Made by a program: the position numbers and the translations under genes. A DNA stretch of 64,000 nucleotides. It comes from BQJU01 sp964015035 (GTDB lineage: Bacteria > Bacteroidota > Bacteroidia > Chitinophagales > Saprospiraceae). Below are positions 42,899 through 52,366 of this stretch, piece by piece. How positions within the stretch are numbered: position 1 is the stretch's first letter; every line of letters starts with the position of its first letter. Where the stretch lies: assembly GCA_964015035.1 (NCBI GenBank), contig CAXHCA010000001.1:1-64000 (forward strand), written 5' to 3'. Under the pieces are notes generated by a model. The model made no database searches. It saw only the letters and a program-made list of their open reading frames with translations, and was not told the DNA's origin.

Positions 42899-43654
42899 AT
42901 GATAGTAGATAATCTTTTTGGGCTGATCGGATTTCCTTTGTCGCATTCTTTTTCCAAAAAATATTTCAACGAAAAATTTGCACGGAAAGGATTGCAACAA
43001 ACACATTATTACGATCTATTTCCTTTGGAAAATATTGAGGCTTTTCCTCAGCTGTTGAGCCAACATCCCAATCTGGTTGGTTTAAATGTGACTATCCCAT
43101 ACAAGGAGCTAGTGATTCCTTTTTTAGATGACATTTCTCCCGAAGGTCAGGCAATGGGAGCGGTAAATACGATTGTGATCCAAAGAGGCCGAACCACCGG
43201 ATACAATACGGATGTCTACGGCTTTGAAATTTCTCTTTTCAATAAAATTGAAGAAGCGGGGATTGACCCAAAGGCGGCATTGATTTTGGGTACAGGTGGC
43301 GCTGCTAAGGCAATAGCCTTCGTCTTGACCAAAAGAAATATCGCCTTTCAATATGTCTCGAGAAGTTCAGGCAATGGCGATTTTTTGACATATGAGATGC
43401 TTACCAGAGAAATAATTCAGCGTCATCCTTTGATTATTAATACAACACCTTTGGGGATGTATCCAAAAATTGATACTTTGCCCAAGATTCCCTACGAATA
43501 CTTAGGCAAAGAGCACTTACTCTTTGACCTTGTTTATAACCCTGAAGAAACTGCGTTTTTGAAAAAGGGAAAAGAAAACAACAGCTCAACTCTCAACGGG
43601 TTGGAAATGTTGCATTTACAGGCAGAGAAGGCCTGGTCAATTTGGAACACGTAA
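42899..43654 (+). CDS. aroE: Shikimate dehydrogenase
   Basis: A 251-residue NADP-dependent enzyme that reduces 3-dehydroshikimate to shikimate in aromatic amino-acid synthesis. The substrate site is LSHSFS (residues 13-18), the catalytic Lys is in NVTIPYKE, and the Asp in NTDVYGF completes the pair. The Rossmann motif is GTGGAAKA. The C-terminus ends in a family-typical NGLEMLHLQAEKAWSIW. It follows the DUF368 gene after two bases and precedes proline dehydrogenase after 13 bases, so it is expressed from their operon. Confidence 0.94.
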   Translation: MIVDNLFGLIGFPLSHSFSKKYFNEKFARKGLQQTHYYDLFPLENIEAFPQLLSQHPNLVGLNVTIPYKELVIPFLDDISPEGQAMGAVNTIVIQRGRTTGYNTDVYGFEISLFNKIEEAGIDPKAALILGTGGAAKAIAFVLTKRNIAFQYVSRSSGNGDFLTYEMLTREIIQRHPLIINTTPLGMYPKIDTLPKIPYEYLGKEHLLFDLVYNPEETAFLKKGKENNSSTLNGLEMLHLQAEKAWSIWNT

Positions 43655-43667
43655 ATACCAGATTATT

Positions 43668-44927
43668 ATGCAAGATTCAGGAAAACCTGTCATTACGAAA
43701 AAAGTGGAAAAGTACAAAGATATGGCTAATGCAATCGTAAATGGTCCAGCCAATGCACCTGTAGATTTCTCAAATACAGAAGTCGCGTTTGCGAATAAAA
43801 CAGACAGGGAATTGAAAAAAGCAGCTTGGTTGTTTGGTTTGATGAACAACCATTGGTTAGTAGGATTGGGAGCTACCTTGGGAATTGCTGCCATCAAGCT
43901 GCGTTTACCATTTGTTGAATCTGTGGTGAAGAGTACCATCTTTGGGCAATTTTGTGGTGGTACCACTTTACTAGATTGTCAGAAAACCATCGAAAGTCTG
44001 TACCAGTTACAGACGTTGACTATTCTGGATTACGGCGTAGAGGCTAAGGTCACGGAAGATGACTTCAATCAAACGATGAATGAAAATATGCGGGCTATCG
44101 AGTTTGCCTCTAAGCATCAAGCGATTCCAGTTGTCGTATCTAAGATTACCGGGTTAGGGCGCTTTGGGTTGTTGGAGTCCATTCAAAGAGGGGATGAATT
44201 TACTGCAGAAACAAAAGTGGAATATAAGAATATCCTCAAACGAATGGATGCAATCTGTCATTTGGCTGACCAGCGTGGGGTGTCGATTTATTTCGACGCC
44301 GAGGAAAGCTGGATTCAACAGACCATCGATCATTTGGTGGGCATCATGATGAAACGGTATAATAGAGGTAAAGTGGTGGTATTCAATACCTTCCAATTAT
44401 ACAGGGTAGATCGCTTGCAGTTTTTGATAAATTCTTTCAACAAGGCCAAGGCTGAAGGATACCTGCTTGGAGCTAAACTGGTTCGCGGTGCTTACATGGA
44501 TAAAGAAAGAGAACGCGCTGAAAGAATGGGGTATGCCTCTCCCATACACCCCAATAAAGCAGCGACCGATGATGCTTACAATACGGCCCTCCGTTTTTGT
44601 ATAGACAATTATGAAGAAATGGCTTCTTGCAATGCTTCCCACAATGCCGCAAGTAATTTGCTACAGGCTGAAATCATTGCCGAAAGAAATATTCCCAAAG
44701 ATCACCCTCATCTTAATTTTTGCCAACTTTTTGGCATGAGTGACAACCTTACCTTCAATTTGGCGAAAGCCGGCTACAATGTCGCTAAGTACGTTCCCTA
44801 CGGAAAAGTAAAGGAAGTCGTCCCTTATTTGATCAGGCGTGCACAAGAAAATACCTCTGTCACTGGCGATATGAGTCGGGAATATCAATTGGTGCTTACG
44901 GAAATGAAAAGAAGGGGGCTTTCGTAA
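43668..44927 (+). CDS. Proline dehydrogenase family protein
   Basis: A 419-residue stand-alone PRODH with the TIM-barrel fold of the PutA catalytic domain. It oxidises proline to 1-pyrroline-5-carboxylate with FAD. Family motifs: LDYGVEA near residue 120, IYFDAEESW, LGAKLVRGAYMDKER, and the C-terminal YVPYGKVKEVVPYLIRRAQEN, where the paired Arg residues bind the proline carboxylate. Length fits Bacteroidota enzymes, which are longer than bacterial PutB. No P5C dehydrogenase is adjacent. Confidence 0.93.
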   Translation: MQDSGKPVITKKVEKYKDMANAIVNGPANAPVDFSNTEVAFANKTDRELKKAAWLFGLMNNHWLVGLGATLGIAAIKLRLPFVESVVKSTIFGQFCGGTTLLDCQKTIESLYQLQTLTILDYGVEAKVTEDDFNQTMNENMRAIEFASKHQAIPVVVSKITGLGRFGLLESIQRGDEFTAETKVEYKNILKRMDAICHLADQRGVSIYFDAEESWIQQTIDHLVGIMMKRYNRGKVVVFNTFQLYRVDRLQFLINSFNKAKAEGYLLGAKLVRGAYMDKERERAERMGYASPIHPNKAATDDAYNTALRFCIDNYEEMASCNASHNAASNLLQAEIIAERNIPKDHPHLNFCQLFGMSDNLTFNLAKAGYNVAKYVPYGKVKEVVPYLIRRAQENTSVTGDMSREYQLVLTEMKRRGLS

Positions 44928-44987
44928 TCAAAATAATTTAATAAGAAAAAAAACTATGTTATTCAATAGGCATTATTTATATTTGTA

Positions 44988-44995
44988 GCGCCTAA
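44988..44995 (+). promoter_or_regulatory. -7 box for the CHU_C repeat protein gene
   Basis: TATATTTG matches TAnnTTTG exactly. The start codon is 155 bases further on, so the leader would be long (about 150 bases). I see no hairpin or known riboswitch in it. Confidence 0.45.
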
Positions 44996-45149
44996 TTACA
45001 ATTCTTGCCCGAGTTATAACCTCTGTAAAGGTCCAATCGCAACTTGCCTAAGACGAGCTTGATTCGTACGCAATCTCAGCTTCTGCCCATTTTATCCCTG
45101 AACGCTGTCCAAAGTTCCCAATTATTCATTTATCTGGGGTAGTTGAGCT

Positions 45150-48100
45150 ATGCCCAGATATCATATGCAAAAACCGGTTGGCATGTTGCGTAAAACAGCT
45201 TTTGTGATTTTTGGAGTAATGGCTTGTTCCCTGGGATACCACCTAGGTGCTCAGGTCTCAGATTGTGTAGGAGCCATTGTGATTTGTTCTGACGATACCG
45301 TCGAATTTGCTCCACTGGACAATGGGAATTCAGATTTTGCGAATCCCAATAATGATCCAGGTTGTTTAGAAGATGACGAAAATGGGACCGTTTGGTACTA
45401 TTTCGAATTTAATCCTACCATGCCTCCCAATAGCGAATTAGAGTTTACACTCGATCCGTTTGGAGGATTTTTGGAGGATTATGATTTTGCCATTTATGGC
45501 CCGAACCTCGCTTGTGATAGCCTAGGTTCTCCAGTGCGTTGCTCTTTTGCCAACGGCTTCTGTGACCTTTGTCCACTAACGGGAATGGGAATGGGGGCAA
45601 CGGATACGTCCGAGGGTTGGGACCAGGAAGATGGCTTCATCGCACCTTTGGTGGTGCAGCCTGGGGAAGGTTTCTATTTGGTGATCGACTACTTTGCGGG
45701 CAATGGATTTGGTTTTCAACTCTCATGGGGAGGGTCGGCAGCACCTTATTTAAACTGCCTGGCCGATCCTGCCTGTAACCAGTACACCGTTGATGCAGGG
45801 GCGGATATTATCCTCTGTGATGGGATTGATACATTGCTCTTGCAACCCTCCTTTTCGGACACCACAGCCTTGGTCGATGTGGTATGGACAGACACTTCAG
45901 GTGCAACGACCTTTTTGGACAACGACTCTATTGCTAACCCACAACTGATGCTTCCTGATACCTTTACTGGTCAAGTGGTTTATCAAATGGCGGCAGACTT
46001 TGGAGGCTGCATCAAATACGATTATCTGACCATTAGTGTTCAGGCAAGTCCTACTCCGCAGATTATAGGCGACAATTTAATTTGTCCAGGTACGAGTACC
46101 AACCTCAGTGTCGGAAATTACAGCGAATACCATTGGTCTACCGATAGTACTTCTCAGCAGATATCAGTTACTGCCGAGGGGCAATATATGGTGACCGTTA
46201 CCAATGAATATGGCTGCTCTGGTGCCGATACAGCGACAATTTCCTTTTTTCCAACAATGAGCACTCAAATAGTAGGAGCCAGTGGAATCTGTGCTGGTGA
46301 TACCATTGAACTATCTGTAAATGACGATTTTCAGATTTATGATTGGTCTACGAATGATCAAAATGATACCATCGCGGTGACGGCACCTGGTATATATTTT
46401 GTTACAGTGACAGATGCCAATAATTGTACGCAAATAGATTCCATAGAGATACAGGAACTGACCACTCCGAATCCGGTGATTATCGGGCAGGATACCATCT
46501 GTATGGGAACAGAGGGATTGCTGGATGCGGGTAATGGCTTCATCGAATACTTATGGTCTACGAATGAAATCACATCATCAATCACTCCCTCGCAGGCGGG
46601 GAATTACGGATTGACAGTCACCAATGAAGATGGATGTACTGCCAGTACCAGCTTTGATTTGGCAGTTGTAGACAATCCGGTGGCCTCCATTTCAGGAGAT
46701 CTAGCTTATTGTGAAGGCCAATCGACTATTTTGTCGGGAGGAATGGGCCCCAATGTACAATACGATTGGACCGGTGGAGCCGATACCGATCAGATAATCG
46801 TTGATATGCCAGGAAACTATGGGCTCACCGTCACCAATGAATTTGGGTGTAAAGATTCAACCGAAGTAGAGGTGGATGTTCTGGCGCTTCCTGATTTTGC
46901 ATTACCTGATCAACTTGGATTATGTGAAGGTTTGGCCATCACCGTAAATGGTGCCGGCGATACGTTGAGCTATTTGTGGACTGGGGGGAGTATTGCGGAT
47001 TCGCTGGTGGTTACAGCAGCTGGCATTTATAGCGTCACCGTCACAGGAGGGAATGGGTGTGCTGTCATTGAACCCTTTGAAGTCCTTGAAAATCCTGCAC
47101 CTGAACCCGAAATAACGGGAGATGAAGGGTTTTGCATGGGGGGAAATGCCCAATTAGAGGTCGGTCCCTGGGCCAGTTACGAGTGGTCAACCGGAGATGC
47201 TACTGCCACTGTATCAGTTGATCAGCCGGGGCTGGTCTCCGTTACCGTTACTGATGCTCTAGGTTGTGTGGGAGCGGGGACTTTTCTAGTACAAGAATGG
47301 AGTCTTCCACAACCTGAAATAATCGGAGATACCATTTTTTGTCCGGGGGGGGAAACGACTCTTGGCAGTGCACTAAATTACCTAAATTATCAATGGTCAA
47401 CAGGAGACGACACTCCGCAGATCATTACCAATGATACCACAGTTATTGGCCTCACTGTTACTGATGTGAATGGCTGTATCGGCACTACTTCAATTGATAT
47501 CAATACATACGCTGTGGACCATCCTGCACCGCCTGGAGACACTACTTTTTGTGCAGGTGATACGGTCCAATTAGATGCGGGGATCGGTTATCAGTCATAC
47601 CTCTGGTCTGATAACTCTGATTCCCGCTTTTTGACCACTTCTATGCCGGGAGATTACAGTTTGATTGTGATTGATCAGAATGGTTGTTCCGATACCACCA
47701 ACTTTACCCTGCAAATGACGGCTTTACCAGAACCAGATATTACCCCTGATTTTTCCGTCTGCCCCGGCAGTGAAACAGAAATAATTGTAAGCGGCGTCTA
47801 CTTGGCCTACGAATGGTCAACGGGTGACCAAGATACCAGTATTCTGGTGCAAGAGCCTGGTACCTATTCCGTTACAGTTGAAGATGCCAACCATTGCTTG
47901 GGAACAGCCAGTATGAATTTGGCCAACTTTATACCGCCACAGCCTGAAATTTTGGGCACACAAACTTTCTGTGAAAACACACAAACGGTTTTAGCAGCGG
48001 ATGCTCCTTATGAAACGTATTTATGGTCTACCGGTGACGAAATTTCGGGGATTACTGTTTCGGAGGAGGGGACTGTTGGACTAACCGTAACGGACAGCAA

Positions 48101-50126
48101 TGGATGTACGGGCATGACAGAAGTTGAGATCACGGCATTACCATTACCACAGGTAGAAATTGATGGGCCAGAACATATTTGTGAGGGGAGCTCAACCACA
48201 CTCCAGGTTTCGCAGGGATTCGTCACTTATTTGTGGTCGAATGGAACGGATTCCAATCAGATCGAAGTAGCAGTAGCCGATACTTTTTCGGTAACGGTAA
48301 CGGACTCAAACGGATGTACGGCAAGTGCCATTCAATCAATAGAAGAGATCGAATTGCCTCCAGTGGATGCAGGCGAGGGAGATACCATTAACTGCCACAA
48401 TGGATCTGTACAGATCGGTACTGTCATTGATGGGCCTTATAGCTATCAATGGGTGGGCCCGGGCATTACAGACAATGCCTTCGATCCAATGCCAACGGTG
48501 GATGAAGGTGGGCTGTATTTTCTGGTGATGAAAGACACGGTTTATGGTTGTGAATCAGCTGTTGATACTGCACTTGTAGAGGATATCCGGTATGAACCAG
48601 AGGTTGTGCTTGAGCTGGAAAACATTCTGGACTGTGCTCATCAAACAACGGAAATTGACGGCTCTGCTTCTACCAACGGATCCAATATGATTTATCGTTG
48701 GTTTGATGCTTCCGGGGCGCTTTTACAGGAGGGAATTAATTCTAATTTGGAGGTAGCCACTGGAGGTATGTATAGCCTGCAAGTACACGATGTGGTGACT
48801 GGCTGTGAAGCTTCTGCCTCCATTGATGTGCCAGCAAATTTTAGCTATCTGGAAGTTACAGCGGGAACGGATACAGAGCTAACCTGCTATGAAAATGTGG
48901 TGAGTCTTTCTGGCGAAGTGACGGCGCTACAGAATGAGTACACCGTTGATTGGCAAACTATTGACGGTCATATTGTTAGTGACGGAAACACTTTGACTCC
49001 AGTCATTGATGAACCGGGAACCTATATTCTCCATGTATATAATATGGAAAATGGTTGCATCAGTCAGGATACAGTAACAGTTGAGGATCAAACCATTCCT
49101 CCAGTCGCTGTCGCAGGGGCCAGCAATGCATTGGATTGCGTGTTTCGCACGGCCAGTTTGTCTGCCGATGGATCAAGTACAGGGCCCCACATTACGTATA
49201 AGTGGGAGAATGAAACGGGAGTACCACTGAATGGAGCCAATCCAGAGATAGAGACCCCGGGGGCGTATTGGCTGATCGTGGCCGATCAAAATACAGGTTG
49301 TACCGATACCGCGCAGGTGGAAGTCCTGGATGTTTCAGATCCCCCCCTTGCCTTAAACTTGGAAATTGTACAACCAAAGTGCTACCAAGAAGCCACTGGA
49401 GTACTCACCGTTGCCAGCGTAGAAGGAGGAACAGAACCTTATTTGTATCGATTACAGGATGACAATGGATTCAGGGTGGCAAATGTTTTTGATCAGCTGG
49501 CCAGTGGTGAATATCAAGTAGTGGTTCAGGATGCGGAGGGCTGTGAAATTGTAGCTGATTTCGAAATAGAGCAAAGCAGTCAGGTCTTATTGGATATTGG
49601 ACCGGATCAATACATTAAATTGGGTGAAGAGGTGAATTTGGATGCTCTCACTAATCTACAATCGGAAGAGATCGCCGAATTATTGTGGCTCAGTTCGGCG
49701 GGGGACAGTTGCAATGTTTGCAACACTACTTGGTCTTTGCGTCCAAACGAATCCATGAATGTGTTGGCAGAAATCACAGATATTAATGGCTGTAAAGCGC
49801 TGGACGAATTAATGATTTTTGTAAATAAAGACAGAAGTGTTTATATCCCTAATGCCATTTCTCCAAATTTGGATGGAATAAATGACTACTTCACTGTTTA
49901 CGCCGATAAAAGTGTACAGGAAATCAAAACCATGAAGATTTTTGATCGATGGGGGGGCAAGGTATATGAAGATTTTGATTTCGCTCCCAATAACCCCGCC
50001 TTGGGTTGGAATGGTCGTTATGGAAGCTCCCTTGCGAATGGTAATGTTTTTGTCTATTTCATTGTCATTGAATTTGTCGATGGAGAACAAGTTGAATTTT
50101 CCGGTGATGTGACGATCATCTATTAA
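45150..50126 (+). CDS. Giant secreted repeat protein with CHU_C (T9SS type B) sorting domain
   Basis: A 1658-residue extracellular protein. The signal peptide ends at LGAQ (about residue 35; the start may be the second Met, residue 6). Residues 36-215 form an N-terminal domain rich in Cys pairs. Eleven tandem Ig/PKD-like repeats of about 75 residues follow, each with a pattern close to IxGDxxxCxGxxxxL...YxWSTG...GxYxVTVTDxNGC. Four longer repeats come next (for example around DCAHQTTEIDGSASTNG), then a SprB-like repeat near residue 1410 (CYQEATGVLTV). The last ~90 residues (VYIPNAISPNLDGINDYF onward, KIFDRWGG) are the gliding-motility-associated CHU_C domain used for T9SS export and surface attachment. 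Probably an adhesin; ligand unknown. Confidence 0.92.
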   Translation: MPRYHMQKPVGMLRKTAFVIFGVMACSLGYHLGAQVSDCVGAIVICSDDTVEFAPLDNGNSDFANPNNDPGCLEDDENGTVWYYFEFNPTMPPNSELEFTLDPFGGFLEDYDFAIYGPNLACDSLGSPVRCSFANGFCDLCPLTGMGMGATDTSEGWDQEDGFIAPLVVQPGEGFYLVIDYFAGNGFGFQLSWGGSAAPYLNCLADPACNQYTVDAGADIILCDGIDTLLLQPSFSDTTALVDVVWTDTSGATTFLDNDSIANPQLMLPDTFTGQVVYQMAADFGGCIKYDYLTISVQASPTPQIIGDNLICPGTSTNLSVGNYSEYHWSTDSTSQQISVTAEGQYMVTVTNEYGCSGADTATISFFPTMSTQIVGASGICAGDTIELSVNDDFQIYDWSTNDQNDTIAVTAPGIYFVTVTDANNCTQIDSIEIQELTTPNPVIIGQDTICMGTEGLLDAGNGFIEYLWSTNEITSSITPSQAGNYGLTVTNEDGCTASTSFDLAVVDNPVASISGDLAYCEGQSTILSGGMGPNVQYDWTGGADTDQIIVDMPGNYGLTVTNEFGCKDSTEVEVDVLALPDFALPDQLGLCEGLAITVNGAGDTLSYLWTGGSIADSLVVTAAGIYSVTVTGGNGCAVIEPFEVLENPAPEPEITGDEGFCMGGNAQLEVGPWASYEWSTGDATATVSVDQPGLVSVTVTDALGCVGAGTFLVQEWSLPQPEIIGDTIFCPGGETTLGSALNYLNYQWSTGDDTPQIITNDTTVIGLTVTDVNGCIGTTSIDINTYAVDHPAPPGDTTFCAGDTVQLDAGIGYQSYLWSDNSDSRFLTTSMPGDYSLIVIDQNGCSDTTNFTLQMTALPEPDITPDFSVCPGSETEIIVSGVYLAYEWSTGDQDTSILVQEPGTYSVTVEDANHCLGTASMNLANFIPPQPEILGTQTFCENTQTVLAADAPYETYLWSTGDEISGITVSEEGTVGLTVTDSNGCTGMTEVEITALPLPQVEIDGPEHICEGSSTTLQVSQGFVTYLWSNGTDSNQIEVAVADTFSVTVTDSNGCTASAIQSIEEIELPPVDAGEGDTINCHNGSVQIGTVIDGPYSYQWVGPGITDNAFDPMPTVDEGGLYFLVMKDTVYGCESAVDTALVEDIRYEPEVVLELENILDCAHQTTEIDGSASTNGSNMIYRWFDASGALLQEGINSNLEVATGGMYSLQVHDVVTGCEASASIDVPANFSYLEVTAGTDTELTCYENVVSLSGEVTALQNEYTVDWQTIDGHIVSDGNTLTPVIDEPGTYILHVYNMENGCISQDTVTVEDQTIPPVAVAGASNALDCVFRTASLSADGSSTGPHITYKWENETGVPLNGANPEIETPGAYWLIVADQNTGCTDTAQVEVLDVSDPPLALNLEIVQPKCYQEATGVLTVASVEGGTEPYLYRLQDDNGFRVANVFDQLASGEYQVVVQDAEGCEIVADFEIEQSSQVLLDIGPDQYIKLGEEVNLDALTNLQSEEIAELLWLSSAGDSCNVCNTTWSLRPNESMNVLAEITDINGCKALDELMIFVNKDRSVYIPNAISPNLDGINDYFTVYADKSVQEIKTMKIFDRWGGKVYEDFDFAPNNPALGWNGRYGSSLANGNVFVYFIVIEFVDGEQVEFSGDVTIIY

Positions 50127-50171
50127 TAAAGAGTAGGGTAGGGTATTAGATTGGCTTAAAAGAAATAATGA

Positions 50172-50200
50172 GGGGGAAACGTGACTGGCACGTTTCCCCC
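50172..50200. terminator. Bidirectional terminator between the CHU_C gene and its convergent neighbour
   Basis: GGGGGAAACGTG-ACTGG-CACGTTTCCCCC is a perfect 12-bp stem with a five-base loop. The plus side is followed by CTTCTCTTTATT; the minus side reads into CTCATTATTTCT. It suits termination of both convergent genes. Confidence 0.85.
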
Positions 50201-50233
50201 CTTCTCTTTATTCCAAAGTTTTGGTAATATCGA

Positions 50234-52066
50234 TTAGTGGATTACAGCCACTTTAACGGTTGCGATTCCTTGCTCCGTTCTGGCGCGTAGGAAGTAGTTG
50301 CCGTTTGGCAATTCGGTTACGTTAATGCGGTAATCTTGTTGCTGTACGTTGGTCAACTTATCAGAAAAAACAACCTTTCCGTTCACATCTACCAGTTTTA
50401 GATCCATGCTGGTTGCTGCTTCTTCCAGGTTGATTTTGATGTTAGCTTCCTGGCTGGTTGGATTAGGAAATACCGTCAAGCTACCGGCAGGTAGTAGGGT
50501 TTCCAGTGTATTGGTGCTTTCTACGATACTCATAGAAATAGCCGGAACCACATCAAAACCGAAATTGAACAGGTTAAACTCACCCGTATTTCCGATGTCC
50601 AATGCACCGGCATAGCGAGGCATTTCTAAAGAATCGGTATAGAAGTTCATCGCCGTAAAGTCGTTCTCCTCAGAGACCAAGGTGAAAGTTGTCTCGTCTG
50701 TATCGGTAGTAAACTGAACGACTGCAAGATAGTAGAATCCACCCTCTAATGGATAGGTACCTGCATCAAGATCGATAGGGATGGTAACTTCTTGTCCGTC
50801 ATCGGCATCAGAAAACGAGTAGCTGTTAAAAGCAACGGGAGCTTCTCCTTCCATCTCAACGACATTGGCGAAAAAGTCTTCATTAATATCTCCGCTCCAT
50901 TTGTAGAGATAAGTAGTCGCTGTTCTTCCTTCAAGACTTTCACCCGCACTAGCAAGAGCCCCAAATGTGATGCTTTGCGCCAAGATATTGTCACCATTGG
51001 GTACGTAAAAGACATTGCCGTAGCTATAATTGTTGTCATCTATAGGTGCAATGGCATTATTAATGGTTTGGTGCTTAGCAAATAGACCATCAGAAATGGC
51101 AAAAGTGTACGATTTGGTATTATTACTTGGGTTGCCATCTGCTTCAGTAGTCAAAATCTCGTACGTTACCGTATAAACGTCCACTTCTGCCGGAGGAGTA
51201 AACTGATTCTCAAAAAAGCGATTTTGATCTGTCGAATCAGATTGGATCATCCCGTAATCCATCGTTTCTGTGAATACTTCAGTACCCTGGCCATTGGTTA
51301 CAGTAACTTTAAGGGTCGAGCTCGCCTGATCTTCGCGGCCTCTATTAGTAATATCAGCAATAAATCCGATTGGTTCAATCTGAGAAATTGGCGTCGCGAT
51401 ATTTGGAGATACCGCAAAAAATGGATCTACTTGTAGATCTACTGCCGGACGCGGGTCGGTGTCGAATAGCATGATGTCATCTAGACTCCAGATGTACTCA
51501 TAATTGGCCGTCCAACTCCACTGAATCAATACATTTGCCTGATTGGCGGCAACTGATGAAATATCAATGCTTACTATTTCCGGGTTATTTGACCAAGCTT
51601 CACTGGTGGTTAAGCCAGGAAAGATAGGGAACTCCGACCAGCTGTCTCCATCATCATTACTGACTCTCAAGATGGCATTTTGATCGGCATCAAGGGTATA
51701 AACCCCGATATGGGTTTCAAAAATAATAAATACAGCATCTTGATCTGCACAGTCGATTGGACTTGTGGTCAATTCAGAGATGTGGGTAACTTCACCTGCT
51801 TCGTCCGAATCTACGGTTACGAAACCGTTGGCTGCAGTTGTTGCTGAAAACGCCTCCTGGCCTTGGAAAATAGAGGAACATCCAGGACTGTTTGGATTTT
51901 CCGGATCAGCACACCATGTCCAAAGTACGTCGTTGCCAGAAGCATCCTCATTGGTCCAATCGATGGGCAATCCCTCTGCAAAGTCTTCTGACCAGAATGG
52001 GGTTTGGCCAAAAGCAGAAAGGGAAAGGCATAGAAAGGCGAATAGTGTAATTTGTCTAATTGTCAT
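50234..52066 (-). CDS. Secreted protein with T9SS type A sorting domain
   Basis: A 610-residue extracellular protein. The signal peptide is MTIRQITLFAFLCLSLSAFGQ. Residues 22-200 resemble a jelly-roll 'choice-of-anchor' module (FWSEDFAEGLPIDWTNED at its start, WSWTANYEYIWSLDDIMLFD at its end). A middle region of about 300 residues has CARDB-like beta strands (TVTNGQGTEVFTETMDYG). The last ~85 residues (LTVFPNPTSQEANIKINLEEA; NGKVVFSDKL; LPNGNYFLR) are a type A T9SS sorting domain. No catalytic motif is seen. It is monocistronic and convergent with the CHU_C gene. Confidence 0.85.
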   Translation of the reverse strand: MTIRQITLFAFLCLSLSAFGQTPFWSEDFAEGLPIDWTNEDASGNDVLWTWCADPENPNSPGCSSIFQGQEAFSATTAANGFVTVDSDEAGEVTHISELTTSPIDCADQDAVFIIFETHIGVYTLDADQNAILRVSNDDGDSWSEFPIFPGLTTSEAWSNNPEIVSIDISSVAANQANVLIQWSWTANYEYIWSLDDIMLFDTDPRPAVDLQVDPFFAVSPNIATPISQIEPIGFIADITNRGREDQASSTLKVTVTNGQGTEVFTETMDYGMIQSDSTDQNRFFENQFTPPAEVDVYTVTYEILTTEADGNPSNNTKSYTFAISDGLFAKHQTINNAIAPIDDNNYSYGNVFYVPNGDNILAQSITFGALASAGESLEGRTATTYLYKWSGDINEDFFANVVEMEGEAPVAFNSYSFSDADDGQEVTIPIDLDAGTYPLEGGFYYLAVVQFTTDTDETTFTLVSEENDFTAMNFYTDSLEMPRYAGALDIGNTGEFNLFNFGFDVVPAISMSIVESTNTLETLLPAGSLTVFPNPTSQEANIKINLEEAATSMDLKLVDVNGKVVFSDKLTNVQQQDYRINVTELPNGNYFLRARTEQGIATVKVAVIH

Positions 52067-52120
52067 AATGAGTATAAATTGATTTTAAAATAAATAGCTG
52101 CGAAAACCTGAAATTGGGCG

Positions 52121-52128
52121 CAAAGGTA
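52121..52128 (-). promoter_or_regulatory. -7 box for the 610-residue T9SS cargo gene
   Basis: CAAAGGTA on the plus strand reads TACCTTTG on the minus strand, an exact TAnnTTTG match 55 bases upstream of the start at 52066. The rest of the gap 52129-52366 holds only a 12-bp perfect palindrome ACAGTATACTGT (52217-52228), of unknown meaning. Confidence 0.5.
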
Positions 52129-52366
52129 GTTTAAAAAATGAAAGCTTCCCTTTGTCACCCTGGTTTCTATGCAAATGTTTAGTTCTTCTGATTGATGGCT
52201 AATCCTGCTGAGATCAACAGTATACTGTCAAAAAGTGGATGAGCTATGAGCGTAGGGGTTGTAGATGAAATAATGAGTGGTGATAAATGCGGCAAAACAA
52301 AATTAGGACATTCTAGGTGTACTCGGGATGAAAAGGAAAATGAAGTCGGTTCCCTTGCAAAAAATC

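Noticed and set aside
46060..48330. Regularly spaced similar segments that might suggest a CRISPR array or DNA repeat
   Set aside because: The regularity (about 225 bases) is that of coded 75-residue protein repeats; the DNA is diverged and open in one frame.
52217..52228. 12-bp perfect palindrome ACAGTATACTGT as an operator
   Set aside because: A single copy about 90 bases upstream of the nearest promoter box, with no second site in the window; not enough support.
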